This document shows, piece after piece, positions 1 through 11,616 of a DNA stretch of 64,000 nucleotides. The DNA lies in contig NC_092616.1 in the NCBI RefSeq assembly GCF_047663525.1, positions 5,865,501 through 5,929,500 on the forward strand, written 5' to 3'. The DNA is from Anas platyrhynchos (taxonomy: Eukaryota; Chordata; Aves; Anseriformes; Anatidae). The notes under the pieces are model-generated. The model was not told the DNA's origin and did no database searches. It saw only the letters and a program-made list of their open reading frames with translations. Position 1 is the first letter of the stretch; each line of letters starts with the position of its first letter. Made by a program: the position numbers and the translations under genes.

Positions 1-1722
1 AATGGCCCCAAAATGGCCCAAAAAGGCACAAAATGGACCCAAAAGGGACTCTAAAAGACACAAAATGGCCCCAAAAGGATCCTAAATAATATGGGATTGC
101 CCCAAAAAGACCCTAAATATCGGGAAACGGCCCCAAAAGGACCCTAAGTGGCCCCAAAAGGACCCAAAATGGACACAAAATGACCCAAAATGGCACTAAA
201 TGGCCCCAAAAGAACCCAAAATGGCACAAAATGGACCCAAAAGGGACCCAAAATGACCCTAAGTAGCCCCAAAAGGACCCTAAAAGGCACGAAATGGCCC
301 CAAAAGGATCCTAAATAATATGGGATTGCCCCAAAAGGACCCTAAAAGGCAAAAAATGGCCCCAAACTGGCAGAAAATGGCCCCAAAATGACCCTAAGTG
401 GCACTAAACGGCCCCAAAAGGACCCAAAATGGCACAAAATGGACCCAAAAGGGACTCTAAAAGACACAAAATGGCCCCAAAAGGATTCTAAATAATATGG
501 GATTGCGCCAAAAAGACCCTAAAAGGCACAAAGTGGCCCCAAAAGGACCCAAAATGGCCCCAAAATGACCCTAACTGGCAGAAAATGGCCCCAAAAGGAC
601 CCTAAATGGCACCAAAATGGCATAAAATGGACCCAAAATGATCCAAAAGGGCACAAAATGGCCCCAAAAGGATCCTAAATAATATAGGATTGCCCCAAAA
701 GGACCCTAAAAGGCACAAAACGGCATCAAAATGGCACAAAATGTCCCCAAAACGACCCTAAATGGCACTAAATGGCCCCAAAAGGACCCTAAAAGGCACC
801 AAATGGCATCAAAATGGCACAAAATGGACCCAAAAGGGACCCTAAAAGACACGAAATGGCCCCAAAAGGATCCTAAATAATATGGGATTGCCCCAAAAGG
901 ACCCTAAAAGGCACAAAACGGCATCAAAATGGCACAAAATGCCCCCAAAACGACCCTAAATGGCACTAAATGGCCCCAAAAGGACCCTAAAAGGCACCAA
1001 ATGGCACCAAAATGGCACAAAATGGCCCCAAAAGGATCCTAAAAGGCACAAAAGGGACCCAAAAGGACCCCAAATAATATGGGATTGCCCCAAAAGGACC
1101 CTAAAAGGCACAAAATGCAACCAAAATGGCCCCAAATGGCACCAAAATGGCACTAAAAGGTACTAAAATGGCACAAAATGGACCCAAAAGGGACCCAAAA
1201 GGACCCTAAATGGCCCCAAAAGGATCCTAAATAATGGATTGCCCCAAAAGGACCCTAAAAGGCACGAAATGGACCCAAAAGGACCCAAAATGGCCCCAAA
1301 ATGACCCTAAATGGCAAAAAATGGCCCCAAAAGGACCCAAAATGGCACAAAATGGCATCAAAACGGCACAAAATGGACCCAAAAGGGACCCTAAAACACA
1401 TGAAATGGCCCCAAAAGGATCCTAAATAATATGGGATTGTCTCAAAAGGACCCTAAAAGGCACAAAATGGCACCAAAATGGCATAAAACGGCAAAAAAAT
1501 GGCATAAAATGGCCCCAAAAGGACCCAAAATGCCATAAAATGGCACCAAAATGGCACAAAAGGGACCCAAAATGACCCAAAAGGGCACAAAATGACCCCA
1601 AAATGACCCTAAAAGGCAAAAAATGGCACCAAAAGGACCCTAAAAGGCCCCAAAATGGCCCCAAAAGGCCCCTAAGTGGCCCCAAAACGGCCCCAAAAGG
1701 AGCCGAAATGCCCCAAAACGAG

Positions 1723-1790
1723 GCCCGGCCCCGAGAGCGTGCGGAACCGGGCCCTGGAGCCCGAGGGAGCCCGAGACGTCCTGCAGGAGG
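1723..1790 (+). CDS. ARMC5: ARMC5 short armadillo-region exon (first copy, 5' limit uncertain)
   Basis: The frame ending at a strong donor (GAGG|GTGAGTG, donor at 1791) reads ESVRNRALEPEGARDVLQEG. This resembles the ARMC5 armadillo segment that precedes the 'AGAVPLL' segment in mammals. It ends in phase 1, and the next full exon (5639) begins with the two bases that complete a Gly codon, so the junction works. Relative to my recollection of the mammalian protein, about eight residues are missing between NRA and LEPE. The 5' boundary is a guess: the AG at 1721-1722 has no proper pyrimidine tract. Because the unit was duplicated, it is not clear which copy is spliced. Confidence 0.6.
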
Positions 1791-2915
1791 GTGAGTGCGG
1801 CCCCAAAATGACCCCAAAAAAACCCTAAATATTGGGAAATGGCCCCAAAAAAAAATAAGTGGCAAAAAACGGTCCTAAAATGGCAAAAAATGGCAAAAAA
1901 TGGCAAAAAAAAGCAAAAAATTGCCCTAAATGGCAGAAAATGGACCCAAAAAGGCACAAAATGGCCCCAAAAGGATCCTAAATAATATGGGATTGCCCCG
2001 AAAAGACCCTAAATATCGGAAAATGGCCCCAAAAGGACCCAAAGTGGCAAAAAACGGCACTAAAATGGCCCAAAATGGACCTAAATGGCACAAAATGGCA
2101 CTAAAATGGCACGAAATGGCCCCAAAAGGACCATAAATAATATGGGATTGCCCCAAAAGGACCCTAAAAGGCACAAAACGGCACCAAAATGGCCCAAAAT
2201 GGCACCAAAATGGCATAAAATGGACCCAAAATGAACCAAAAGGACCCAAAAGGACCCTAAAAGGCACAAAATGGACCCAAAAGGACCCGAAAGGACCCTA
2301 AGTGGCACTAAATGGCCCCAAAAGGATCCTAAATAATATGGGATTGCCCCAAAAGGACCCTAAAAGGCACAAAGTGGACCCAAAAGGACACAAAATGGCC
2401 CCAAAATGACCCTAAATGGCAATAAATGGCCCCAAAAGGACCCAAAATGGCACAAAATGGCATAAAATGGCACAAAATGGACCCAAAAGGGACTCTAAAA
2501 GACACAAAATGGCCCCAAAAGGATCCTAAATAATATGGGATTGCCCCAAAAGGACCCTAAAAGGCACAAAATGGCACCAAAATGGCATAAAAAGGCAAAA
2601 AAATGGCATAAAATGGCCCCAAAAGGACCCAAAATGCCATAAAATGGCACCAAAATGGCACAAAAGGGACCCAAAATGACCCCAAAAGGGCACAAAATGA
2701 CCCCAAAAGTACCCTAAAAGGCACAAAATGGCCCAAAATGGCACCAAAATGGCATAAAATGGACCCAAAATGAACCAAAAGGACCCAAAAGGACCCTAAA
2801 AGGCCCCAAAAGACCCCAAAAGGACCCTAAAAGGCCCCAAAATGGCCCCAGAATGGCCCCAAAAGGCCCCTAAGTGGGCCCAAAACGGCCCCAAAAGGAG
2901 CCGAAATGCCCCTAA

Positions 2916-2962
2916 ACCTGGCCCTGAGGGCCCAGAGGGAGCCCGAGACGTCCTGCAGGAGG
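2916..2962 (+). pseudogene. Duplicate of the ARMC5 short exon end
   Basis: A second copy of the exon 3' end lies 1,172 bp downstream of the first. The last 30 or so bases and the donor (GAGG|GTGAGTG, donor at 2963) are identical. Upstream of that, the sequence is rearranged and reads PGPEGPEGARDVLQEG in place of ESVRNRALEPEG. It sits inside the same A/C-rich minisatellite. It could be the used copy or a dead one: the splice donor is intact, but no convincing acceptor precedes it. Confidence 0.55.
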
Positions 2963-3879
2963 GTGAGTGCGGCCCCAAAAGACCCCAAAAAACCCTAAAT
3001 ATTGGGAAATGGCCCCCCAAAAAAATAAGTGTCAAAAAACGGCACTAAAATGGCAAAAAATGGCAAAAAATGGCAAAAAATGGCCCGAAAAGGCACAAAA
3101 TGGACCCAAAATGGACCCAAAAGGGCATGAAATGGCCCCAAAAGGGTCCTAAATAATATGGGATTGCCCCAAAAGACCCTAAAAGGCAAAAAATGGCACC
3201 ATAATGGCCCAAAATGGCACCAAAATGGCACTAAAATGGCACAAAATGGCCATAAAAGAACCCAAAATGGCACTAAATGGACCCAAAAGGGACCCAAAAG
3301 GACCCTAAGTGGCACAAAAGGGACCCAAAAGGATCCTAAATAATATAGGATTGCCCCAAAAGGACCCTAAAAGGCACAAAGTGGACCCAAAAGGACTCTA
3401 AGTGGCCCCAAAATGACCCTAAATGGCAATAAATGGCCCCAAAAGGACCCAAAATGGCACAAAATGGCATCAAAATGGCACAAAATGGACCCAAAAGGGA
3501 CCCTAAAACACATGAAATGGCCCCAAAAGGATCCTAAATAATATGGGATTGTCTCAAAAGGACCCTAAAAGGCACAAAATGGCACCAAAATGGCATAAAA
3601 CGGCAAAAAAATGGCATAAAATGGCCCCAAAAGGACCCAAAATGCCATAAAATGGCACCAAAATGGCACAAAAGGGACCCAAAATGACCCAAAAGGGCAC
3701 AAAATGGCCCCAAAAGGATCCTAAATAATATAGGATTGCCCCCAAAAAGACCCTAAAAGGCACAAAGTAGACCCAAAAGGACACTAAGTGGCACAAAATT
3801 GGCATAAAAGGACCCTAAATAGCACAAAATGGCCCCAAAAGGACCCTAGGTGGCACAAAATGGGCGCAAAATGGCACAA

Positions 3880-5575
3880 AATGTCCCTGTGACCCCAAAA
3901 ATGTCCCAATGGGTTCCTCAAGAGGTTCCTCAACAAAATGGCCTCCAAAACGTCCTCGAGATGTCCCAGAAATGTCCCCAACGGGTTCTTCAATGGGTTC
4001 CTCAACCTTTTGGCCTCCAAAACCTCCTCGAGATGCCTCCAAAAGATGTCCCCAACCCCGTCCCCGACCTCCACCACATTTTTGTCCCTTTTTATCCCTT
4101 TTTGTCCCTTTTTGTCCCCCCATCGTGCGGGTCCCCTCCTGGTGTCCCTGGTGTCCTCCTGCACCACCCCGGAGTGCCTCCACAGCGCCGCCCGCGCCCT
4201 CCGCATCCCCCCTGGCCTCCATGTCCCCATGGGGTGTCCTGGTGTCCCTAAACACGTCCTAATGTCCCCAAAAACATCCCCAAAAACATTCTGAAGAGGT
4301 TCCTCATCAAAATGGCCTCCATAATGTCCCCAAACTCATCCTCATGTCCCAAAAAATGTCCCCAAAGATGTTCTCAAGACGTTCCTCAACAAAATGGCCT
4401 CCAGAACCTCCTCAAGATGTCCCCAAAGATGTCCCCAATGGGTTCCTCAAGAGGTTCCTCAACAAAATGGCCTCCAAAATGTCCCCAAGATGTCCCAAAG
4501 ATGTCCCCAACGGGTTCCTCAATGGGTTCCTCAACCTTTTGGCCTCCAGAACCTCCTCAAGGTGTCCCCATGACCCCAAAAATGTCCCCAGTGGGTTCCT
4601 CAAGAGGTTCCTCAACAAAACGGCCTCCATAATGTCCCTAAACACGTCCTCATGTCCCCAAAAGTGTCCCCAAAGACGTTCTCAAGAGGTTCCTTAACAA
4701 AACGGCCTCCGTAATGTCCCCAAACTCATCCTCATGTCCCCAAAAAATGTCCCCAAAGACGTTTTCAAGGGGTTCCTCAACAAAATGGCCTCCACAATGT
4801 CCCCAAAAATGTCCCCAAAGATGTCCCCAATGGGTTTCTCAACGGGTTCCTCAACCTTTTGGCCTCCACAACCTCCTCAAGATGTCCCCAAACGTGTCCC
4901 CATGACCCCAAAAATGTCCCCAATGGGTTCCTTAACAAAATGGCCTCCAAAACCTCCTTGAGATGTCCCCAAAGATGTCCCCAATGGGTTCCTCATGAGG
5001 TTCCTCAACAAAATGGCCTCCAAAACCTCCTTGAGATGTCCCCAAAGATGTCCCCAATGGGTTCCTCAACGGGTTCCTCAACCTTTTGGCCTCCAAAACC
5101 TCCTCGAGATGTCCCCAAAGATGTCCCCAATGGGTTCCTCAATGGGTTCCTCAACCTTTTGGCCTCCAGAACCTCCTCAAGGTGTCCCCATGACCCCAAA
5201 AATGTCCCCGATGGGTTCCTCAAGAGGTTCCTCAACAAAATGGCCTCCAGAACCTCCTCAAGATGTCCCAAAAATGTCCCCAATGGGTTCCTCATGAGGT
5301 TCCTCAACAAAATGGCCTCCAAAATGTCCTAAAACTGTCCCCAACGGGTTCCTCAATGGGTTCCTCAACTAAATGGCCTCCAAAATGTCCTCAAGATGTC
5401 CCCAAAAGTGTCCCCATGACCCCAAAGATGTCCTCAATGGGTTCCTCAAGAGGTTCCTCAACAAAATGGCCTCCAAAACCTCCTCGAGATGTCCCAAAAA
5501 TGTCCCCAATGGGTTCCTCAATGGGTTCCTCAACAAAATGGCCTCCACAACCTCCTCTTTTTGCCCCCAAAAGAT
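3880..5575. repeat. Minisatellite array in ARMC5 intron (GGTTCCTCAA family)
   Basis: Repeated phrases include AAGATGTCCCCAATGGGTTC and CAACAAAATGGCCTCCAAAA in units of roughly 60-80 bp, with variants. It flanks a partial exon copy at 4125-4216 and runs up to the acceptor of the full exon at 5639. Several overlapping open frames on both strands are repeat translations. Confidence 0.9.
4125..4216 (+). pseudogene. Partial upstream copy of the large ARMC5 armadillo exon
   Basis: About 92 bp match the beginning of the exon at 5639 and read AGPLLVSLVSSCTTPECLHS and onward to RALRI without a frame break. The acceptor is lost: the full copy has CCCACAG|GTGCGG, and this copy has CCCATCGTGCGG, with no AG. 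After RALRI the homology ends and minisatellite resumes. The preceding pyrimidine-rich tract is also shared with the full copy, so the duplication covered the intron-exon junction. It is probably not spliced, but it preserves the ancestral frame at a site where the main copy is shifted. Confidence 0.8.
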
Positions 5576-5638
5576 GTCCCCAACCCCCTCCCTGACCCCC
5601 TTTTTGCCCGTTTTTGTCCTTTTTTGTCCCCCCCACAG

Positions 5639-6517
5639 GTGCGGGTCCCCTCCTGGTGTCCCTGGTGTCCTCCTGCACCACCCGGAAGTGCTCCACAGCG
5701 CCGCCCGCGCCCTCCGCATCCTGGCCTCCACCCCGGCCTCCCGCTCGGCCTTGGGCCGCCATGGCGCCGTCCGCGCCCTCTCCCTCCGCTTGGCCACCAT
5801 GTCCCCGTGCCACCCGGCCACCACCTCGGTGGCCCGGGCTTTGCGCGGCCTCACCGACCCCCCGTCCTCGGCGGAGGCCGCCGCCGATTTGGCCCCGGCC
5901 TTCCCCGTTTTGGCCTCCTTGGCCTCCCCAGCCCAAAATCCGCGCCCGCCACCCGGCCTTGGGGCGCCATCGCCAACGCTTGCGCCCCCGGCCCAACTCC
6001 GGCCTCCATTAGGGGCCGCCGGGGCGGTGGAGGCCGTGACGGCCGAGGTGGCGGCCATCTTAGAGGCCAACGGTGGGGACGACCACCATAACGAGGACAA
6101 CAACGGGGACAATCATGGCGGCCTCCGCCTCCGCCGCCTCGGCCGCCGCCGCCCGGGCCCTTTGCCTCCTTTGCCGCGAGGCCGTCAACCGAGCCCGAAT
6201 TCGGGAGGCCGGGGGCTTGGCCGTCTTGTTGAGGTTGATGGCGGAGGCCGGGCCGTGGAGGCCGCGCGTCCTCCTGGCCTTGGCGGCCTTCTCCTACGAC
6301 CAGGAGGCCTTGGAGGCCATGGAGAAGTTGGGGGCGGTCCCCGAGTTGGTGGGGGTGTCCGAGGACGGGCCGAGGAGGAGGAGGAAGAGGAGGAGGTGGT
6401 GGTGGAGGCCGAAGGGGAGGAGGCCGAGGCGGCCTCGTGTGATGTCCCCCATGATGGCGGAGGGAGAAGGGAAGATGGCGGGGAAGGGGCGGCCGCCGGG
6501 AGCCTGCGGGGGCTCAA
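5639..6517 (+). CDS. ARMC5: ARMC5 large armadillo exon (with frame breaks)
   Basis: ARMC5 is an armadillo-repeat protein that uses a BTB domain to recruit substrates, including the RNA polymerase II large subunit, to CUL3 ubiquitin ligase. This exon carries middle armadillo repeats. The recognisable blocks are AGPLLVSLVSSCTT, HSAARALRILASTPASRSAL, ANACAPG with LRPPLGAAGAVEAV, and ARALCLLCREAVNRARIREA. An acidic stretch and GSLRGLK follow at the end. The acceptor is CCCACAG at 5632-5638. The donor is CTCAA|GTGAGT at 6518, phase 2, completed by the A at 9523. The blocks lie in different frames, with shifts near 5680-5694, 5955-5970, 5990-5998, 6105-6135 and 6367-6372. Conserved peptide on both sides of each break suggests isolated single-base indels, either assembly errors or recent decay. 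Confidence 0.8.
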
Positions 6518-9500
6518 GTGAGTTGGGGGGGGGATTTTCGGAGGTTTTGGGAGGATTTCGGAGATTTGGAAAGATTTGAGAAATTCGGATTTTTCGGAGG
6601 TTTCGGAGATTTGGAGGATCTGGGGAAGTTTGCATTAGAGAAATTCGGAGATTTCGGAGATTTTCGGTAGTTTGGAGGATTCTGGAGAATTGAGGGATTT
6701 GGGAGAATTTGGAGGATTTCGGAGGATTTGGGGAGTTTGAGAGATTTCGGAGATTTCGAGGATTTGGGGGATTTTGGGGTGGGGTTGGGGGGATTTGGGA
6801 TGTGGTGGAGGCCGGGTTTGGAGGCCAAGGGGAGGATTTGGAACGTTTTGGGAGATCCATTGGGAGTTTTGGGGGATTTGGGAGCATTTGGGGGTTTGGG
6901 GGAGGCTTTGGGGGATTTGGGGGAATTTGGAGGAATTGGGGGGATTTGGGGATATTTGGGGGGATTTGGGAGGGTTGGGGGAGTTTTGGGAGATTTTGGG
7001 GGGTTTGGGGGGATTTGGGGGGATTTGGGGGGGGGTTGGGGGGGATTTGGGGGGGTTTGGGGGGATTTGGGGTATGGTGGAGGCTGAGTTTGGAGGCCAA
7101 GGGGAGGATTTGGGGAATATTTGGGAGGCCGATGGCGGGGTTTTGGGGGGATTTGGGAGGTATTTTTCGGGGATTTGGGGGGATTTGGGCTGGTTTTGGG
7201 GGGATTTGGGCTGGTTTGGGGGGATTTGGGGAGATTTGGGGTGGTGTTTGGGGGGGTTTTGGGGGGATTTTGAGTAGTTTTTGGGGATTTTGGGGGGTTT
7301 GGGGGATTTGGGGGGATTTGGGGGTGGTTTGGGGGGTTTTGGGGGGTTTGGGGTGATTTGGGGAAGTTTTGGGGGATTTGGGGGGAGGTTTGGGGGGATT
7401 TGGGATTTGGGGGGATATGGGATGTGGTGGAGGCCGGGTGTGGAGGCCAAGGGGAGGATTTGGGACATTTTGGGAAGCCGAGGGGGGATTTGGGGGGGAT
7501 TTGGGGGGGTTGGGGGTGGTTTGGGGGGATTTGGGGGTGGTTTGGGGGGATTTGGGGGGGTTTAGGGGAATTTGGGGGATTTTGGGGGGATTTGGGGAAG
7601 GGGCGGCCGCCGGGAGCCTGCGGGGGCTAGAATTGAGAGGGGTTTGGGGGGGATTTTGGTGGGGTTTGGGGGTTTTGGGGGGATTTTGGGGGGTTTGGGG
7701 GGGATTTTGGGGGGGTTTGGGGGTGGTTTCGGGGGGTTTGGGAGGGTTTTGGGGGGATTTGGGGGGATTTTGGGGGGGATTTGGGGGGATTTGGGGAAGG
7801 GGCTGGTGGGGACCTCCGGGGGCTCAGTGGAAGGAGATTTGGGGGGGTTTTGGGGGATTTGGGGAGGTTTTGGGGGATTTGGGGGGGTTTTGGGGGGATT
7901 TGGGGGATTTTGGGGGGGGGTTGGGGGGTTTTGGGGGGATTTGGGATGTGGTGGAGGCCGGGTTTGGAGGCCAAGGGGAGGATTTGGGACAATTTTGGGA
8001 AGCCGGGGGATTTTGGGGGGGTTTTTGGGGGGTTTGAGGGATTTGGGGGGTTTTGGGGGAATTTTGGGGGATTTTGGGAGATTTTGGGGGGGTTTTGGGG
8101 AATTTTGGGGGGGTTTGGGGGATTTTGGGGGGGGTTGGGGGGGGATTTGGGGGGATTTGGGGTATGGTGGAGGCTGGGTTTGGAGGCCAACGGGAGGATT
8201 TGGGACATTTTGGGAAGCCAGGGGGGATTTGGGGGGGTTTTGGAGGGGGTTTGGGAATATTTTGGGGAATTTGGGGGAATTTGGGGGGAATTTGGGACAA
8301 GTTGGAGGCCGCTGGGGGGATTTGGGATGTGGTGGAGGCCGGGTTTGGAGGCCAAGGGAAGGATTTGGGATGTTTTCGGAGGTCCATTGGGAGTTTTGGG
8401 GGGGGTTGGGGGATTTTGGGGGATTTGGGGGATTTGGGGAGATTTGGGGTGGTGTTGGGGGGGTTTTGGGGGGATTTGGGGTGGATTTTGGGGTTTGGAG
8501 GAGTTTCGGGAAATTTGGAGATTTGGGATGATTTGGGGATTTTGGAGGATTTCAGAGATTTGGAGGATTCGGAGATTTGGAGGATTCAATGAGTTTGAGA
8601 GATTTCGGAGGATTTCGGAGATTTCGGAGATTTGGGATAACTTGGGGAGATTAGGAGGTTTGGGAGATTTCGGAGATTTGAGGGATTTCGGAAGATTTGG
8701 GAGATTTGGGGGATTTCGGAGATTTGGGAGGTTTGGGAGATTTGGGAAATTTCGGAGATTTGGGATGTTTGGAGGATTCGAGAATTTGGAAAATTCGGAG
8801 GATTTGGAAGACCGTCGAGATTTCGGAGATTTGGAATATTTGGGGGATTTGGGGGGATTTGGGCTGGTTTGGGGGGATTTGGGGGGATTTGGGGTGGTGT
8901 TGGGGGGGGTTGGGGGATTTGGGAGGGTTTTGGGGGGATTTGGGGAGGTTTTGGGGGGATTTCGGGGATTTGGGAGATTTGGGATGATTTAGGGAGATTT
9001 GGGAAGTTTTGGGAGATTTCGGAGTTCTGGGAGATTTGGGAAGTTCGGGGGGTTTTGGGATGATTTCGGGAGTTTTGGAGATTTGGAGATTGGTTTGGGG
9101 GTTTTGGGGGGATTTGGGGAGGTTTTGGGGATTTTGGGGGAGTTTGGAGGGATTTGGGGGGATTTGGGGGGATTTCGGGGGATTTGGGGGGAGATTTGGG
9201 GGGTTCTGGGGGGATTTGGGGGAGGTTGGGGGGGTTTGGGGTGGTTTTGGGTGGGGTTTGGGGGGGTTTTGGGGGGATTTTGGGGGGTATTGGGGGTGGT
9301 TTGGGGGGTTTGGGAGGGTTTTGGGGGGATTTGGGGGGAGATTTGGGGGGATTTGGGGGGGTTTGGGGGGTTTTGGGAGGCCGGTGGGGGATTTTGGGAC
9401 AACATGGCTTCCATTGCCCCTCTTGCGACGTGGCAAAGACCACCCCCATTCCCCCCCAAAAACCCCCCAAAAAACCCCCAAAACCCCCCAAAAAACCCAA

Positions 9501-9522
9501 AACCCCCCATTTTCCCCCACAG
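6518..9522. repeat. G-rich minisatellite intron of ARMC5
   Basis: The + strand is dominated by GGGGGATTTGGGGG-type units with long G runs, so the pre-mRNA would be G-rich and prone to quadruplexes. An embedded motif, GTGGTGGAGGCCGGGTTTGG or a close variant, recurs near 6799, 7073, 7425, 7947, 8163 and 8325. It resembles the end of the preceding exon. Between 9390 and 9522 there is a short non-repetitive stretch and then a C/A-rich tract leading to the next acceptor. Confidence 0.9.
7595..7628 (+). other. Copy of the ARMC5 exon 3' end inside the next intron
   Basis: About 34 bp are identical to 6481-6514, the last coding bases of the large armadillo exon that encode GKGRPPG/GSLRG depending on frame. 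The donor is destroyed here: GCTAGAATTG replaces GCTCAAGTGAG. A weaker third copy starts near 7793. These copies show that the exon end was caught up in the intronic minisatellite expansion. Confidence 0.75.
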
Positions 9523-10002
9523 ATCCTGGCTCCTCTCCGAATCCCTCTCCCCGCCTTCCTCCCCCCTCACCCTCCTCCTCCTCCTCCCCCCGACGCCCCC
9601 GCCCCCCTTTACCCCCTTTGGGGGCTTTGGCCCTCCCCCGGGGAATTTCGGATGGGGACCCCTGGCTCCCCGAAACCCCCGCCCTCCTCCTCTTGTCCCG
9701 TTTGGCCTCCGCCCCCGACCCCAGCCTCTCCTTGGCCTCCGGCCTCGTTTTTTCGGGGCTCCTCCGTTACCTAACGGGGGCTGCGGCCCCCGCCCCCGAG
9801 CCGCGAGGTTGCTCCCAGCGCCTGGCTGCCCACCCCAAATTTTTTGGGGTCCCTGGTGCTCCACTACGTCCCCTCCCTGCTGCGGACATGGTTGGTTTTG
9901 GGCTTGGAGCCCGAGGAGGATGAAGGAGGTGGAGGCCGGAGGAGGAGGAGGAGAGGAGGAGGATGGAGGACGGAGGAAGGAGGGAGAGGCTGAAGGAGCT
10001 GG
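9523..10002 (+). CDS. ARMC5: ARMC5 exon after the armadillo block (with frame breaks)
   Basis: The acceptor CCCCCACAG ends at 9522, and the first base completes a Lys codon to give GLK-SWLLSES, matching the mammalian 'LRSWLISE' junction. Later blocks are PALLLLSRLASAPDPSLSLA and LVLHYVPSLLRTWLVLG, followed by a purine-rich run encoding Glu/Gly/Arg and finally RERLKELG at the donor CTGG|GTGAG (10003). The blocks occupy three frames. Shifts fall near 9600-9660, at the T6G4 run 9840-9849 and in the purine tract 9930-9985. Nine more copies of the exon end and donor follow downstream, so the true 3' boundary could be a later one. Confidence 0.78.
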
Positions 10003-11616
10003 GTGAGTTTTTTTGGGGGATTTGGGGTGGTTTTGGGATTTTGGGGGGTTTTGGAGAGGTTTGGAGGGGATTTGGGGTCTATTTTTGGGAATGGAGGATG
10101 AGGAGGAGGAGGAGGAGGAGGAGGAGGAGGAGGAGGAGGAGAAGGAGGTTGAGGTTGAAAGGGGTAGAGGCTGGAGGAAGAGGAGGACGGAGGGAAGGAG
10201 GGAGAGGCTGAAGGAGCTGGGTGAGTTTTTGGGGTTTTTTTGGGTGGTTTTGGGTTTTTTGGGGGTTTTTGGGGTGGTTTTGGGAGTTTGGAGAGGATTT
10301 GGGGTGTTTTGGGGTCGAGGATGAGGAAGAGGAGGTGGAGGCTGAAGGGAGTAGAGGACAGAGGAGGAGGAGGAGGATGAGAGGAAGGAGGGAGAGGCTG
10401 AAGGAGCTGGGTGAGTTTTGGGATTTTTTGGGGTGGTTTTGGGGTTTTCTTGAGGGTCTTGGGGTTGTTTTTTGGGGTGGAGGATGAGGAGGTTGAGGCT
10501 AGAGGGGGTGGAGGCCGGAGGGAGGGAGGAGGATGGAGGAAGGAGGAAGGAGGGAGAGGCTGAAGGAGCTGGGTGAGTTTTTGGGGGATTTTGGGGTGGT
10601 TTTAGGGGTTTGGGGTGGATTTAGGGGTTTTGGGAGGGGATTTGGGGTCTTTTTTTGGGGTGGAGGACGAGGAGGAGGAGGAGGTCGAGGTTGAGGCTGA
10701 AGAGAGGAGGAGGATGGAGGAGGGAGGGAGAGGCCGAAGGAGTTGGGTGAGTTTTTTGGGGGATTTTGGGACAATTTAGGGGTTTTGGAGAGGATTGGGT
10801 GGTTTTGGGAGTTTTGGAAGGGATTTGGGGTTATTTTGGGGTTGGAGCCCGAGGAGGTCGGAGGAGGTGGAGGCCGGAGGAGGAGGAGGAGGAGGAGGAT
10901 GGAGGACGGAGGAAGGAGGGAGAGGCTGAAGGAGCTGGGTGAGTTTTTTGGGTTTTTTTGGGTGGTTTGGGGGAGGTTTTGGGGTTTTCTTGAGGGTCTT
11001 GGGGTTATTTTGGGGTTGGAGGATGAGGAAGAGGAGGTGGAGGCTGAAGGGAGTAGAGGATGGAGGAGGAGGAGGAGGATGGAGGAAGGAGGGAGAGGCT
11101 GAAGGAGCTGGGTGAGTTTTTTGGGGGGGATTTGGGGTGGTTTTGGGTTTTTTGGGGGGTTTGGGAGAGGTTTGGAGAGGATTTAGGGTTATTTTTTGGG
11201 GTGGAGGACGAGGAGGAGGAGGAGGTCGAGGTTGAGGCTGAAGAGAGGAGGAGGATGGAGGAGGGAGGGAGAGGCTGAAGGAGCTGGGTGAGTTTTTTGG
11301 GGTGGTTTTGGGGTGGTTTGGGGTTTTTTGGGTGGTTTAGGGTTTTTTTGGGGCGTTTTGAGGGGATTTGGGGTCTTTTTGGGGTGGAGGACGAGGAGGA
11401 GGAGGAGGAGGCTGAAGGGTGGAGGCTGAAGGAGGAGGAGGAGGAGGGAGAGGCTGAAGGGAGCTGGGTGAGTTTTGGGGGATTTGGGGTGGTTTTGGGT
11501 TTTTGGGGGTTTTTGGGGTGGTTTTGGGCGTTTTGAGGGGATTTGGGGTCCTTTTGGGGTGGAGGATGAGGAGGTGGAGGCCGGAGGGGAGGAAGACGAA
11601 GGCCGAAGGAGCCGAG
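10003..11616 (+). repeat. Tandem array of an exon end plus 5' splice site
   Basis: A unit of about 150-220 bp contains a GAGGAGG-rich stretch, the coding end AGGCTGAAGGAGCTGG, the donor GTGAGTTTT and a G-rich intron start. It is repeated so that GT donors occur at 10003, 10221, 10411, 10573, 10747, 10939, 11112, 11288, 11468 and 11616 (the last with a variant context). No acceptor-like pyrimidine tract with AG separates the units, so they cannot act as separate exons. They offer ten alternative 5' splice sites for one exon. Some open frames run through a donor into the next unit. Confidence 0.88.

Larger units (their letters stand above)
1..3850. repeat. A/C-rich minisatellite array, upstream ARMC5 introns
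   Basis: The stretch is built from short units such as CCCCAAAAGGACCCTAAAAG and GGCACAAAATGG. A recurrent marker, AAATAATATGGGATTG, returns at intervals that are often 180-195 bp. It is intronic DNA around two copies of a short ARMC5 exon end. Blocks near 1422-1800 and 2526-2970 resemble each other, and the exon ends they contain are 1,172 bp apart, so a larger duplication lies over the small repeat. Open frames of 60-150 codons on both strands come from the stop-poor unit and are not genes. Confidence 0.9.

Noticed and set aside
9390..9470. Short non-repetitive stretch with ATGGCTTCCATTGCCCC as a possible extra exon
   Set aside because: No matching ARMC5 segment, no donor in a suitable phase, and the neighbouring exon junction (6517 to 9523) is already complete in frame.
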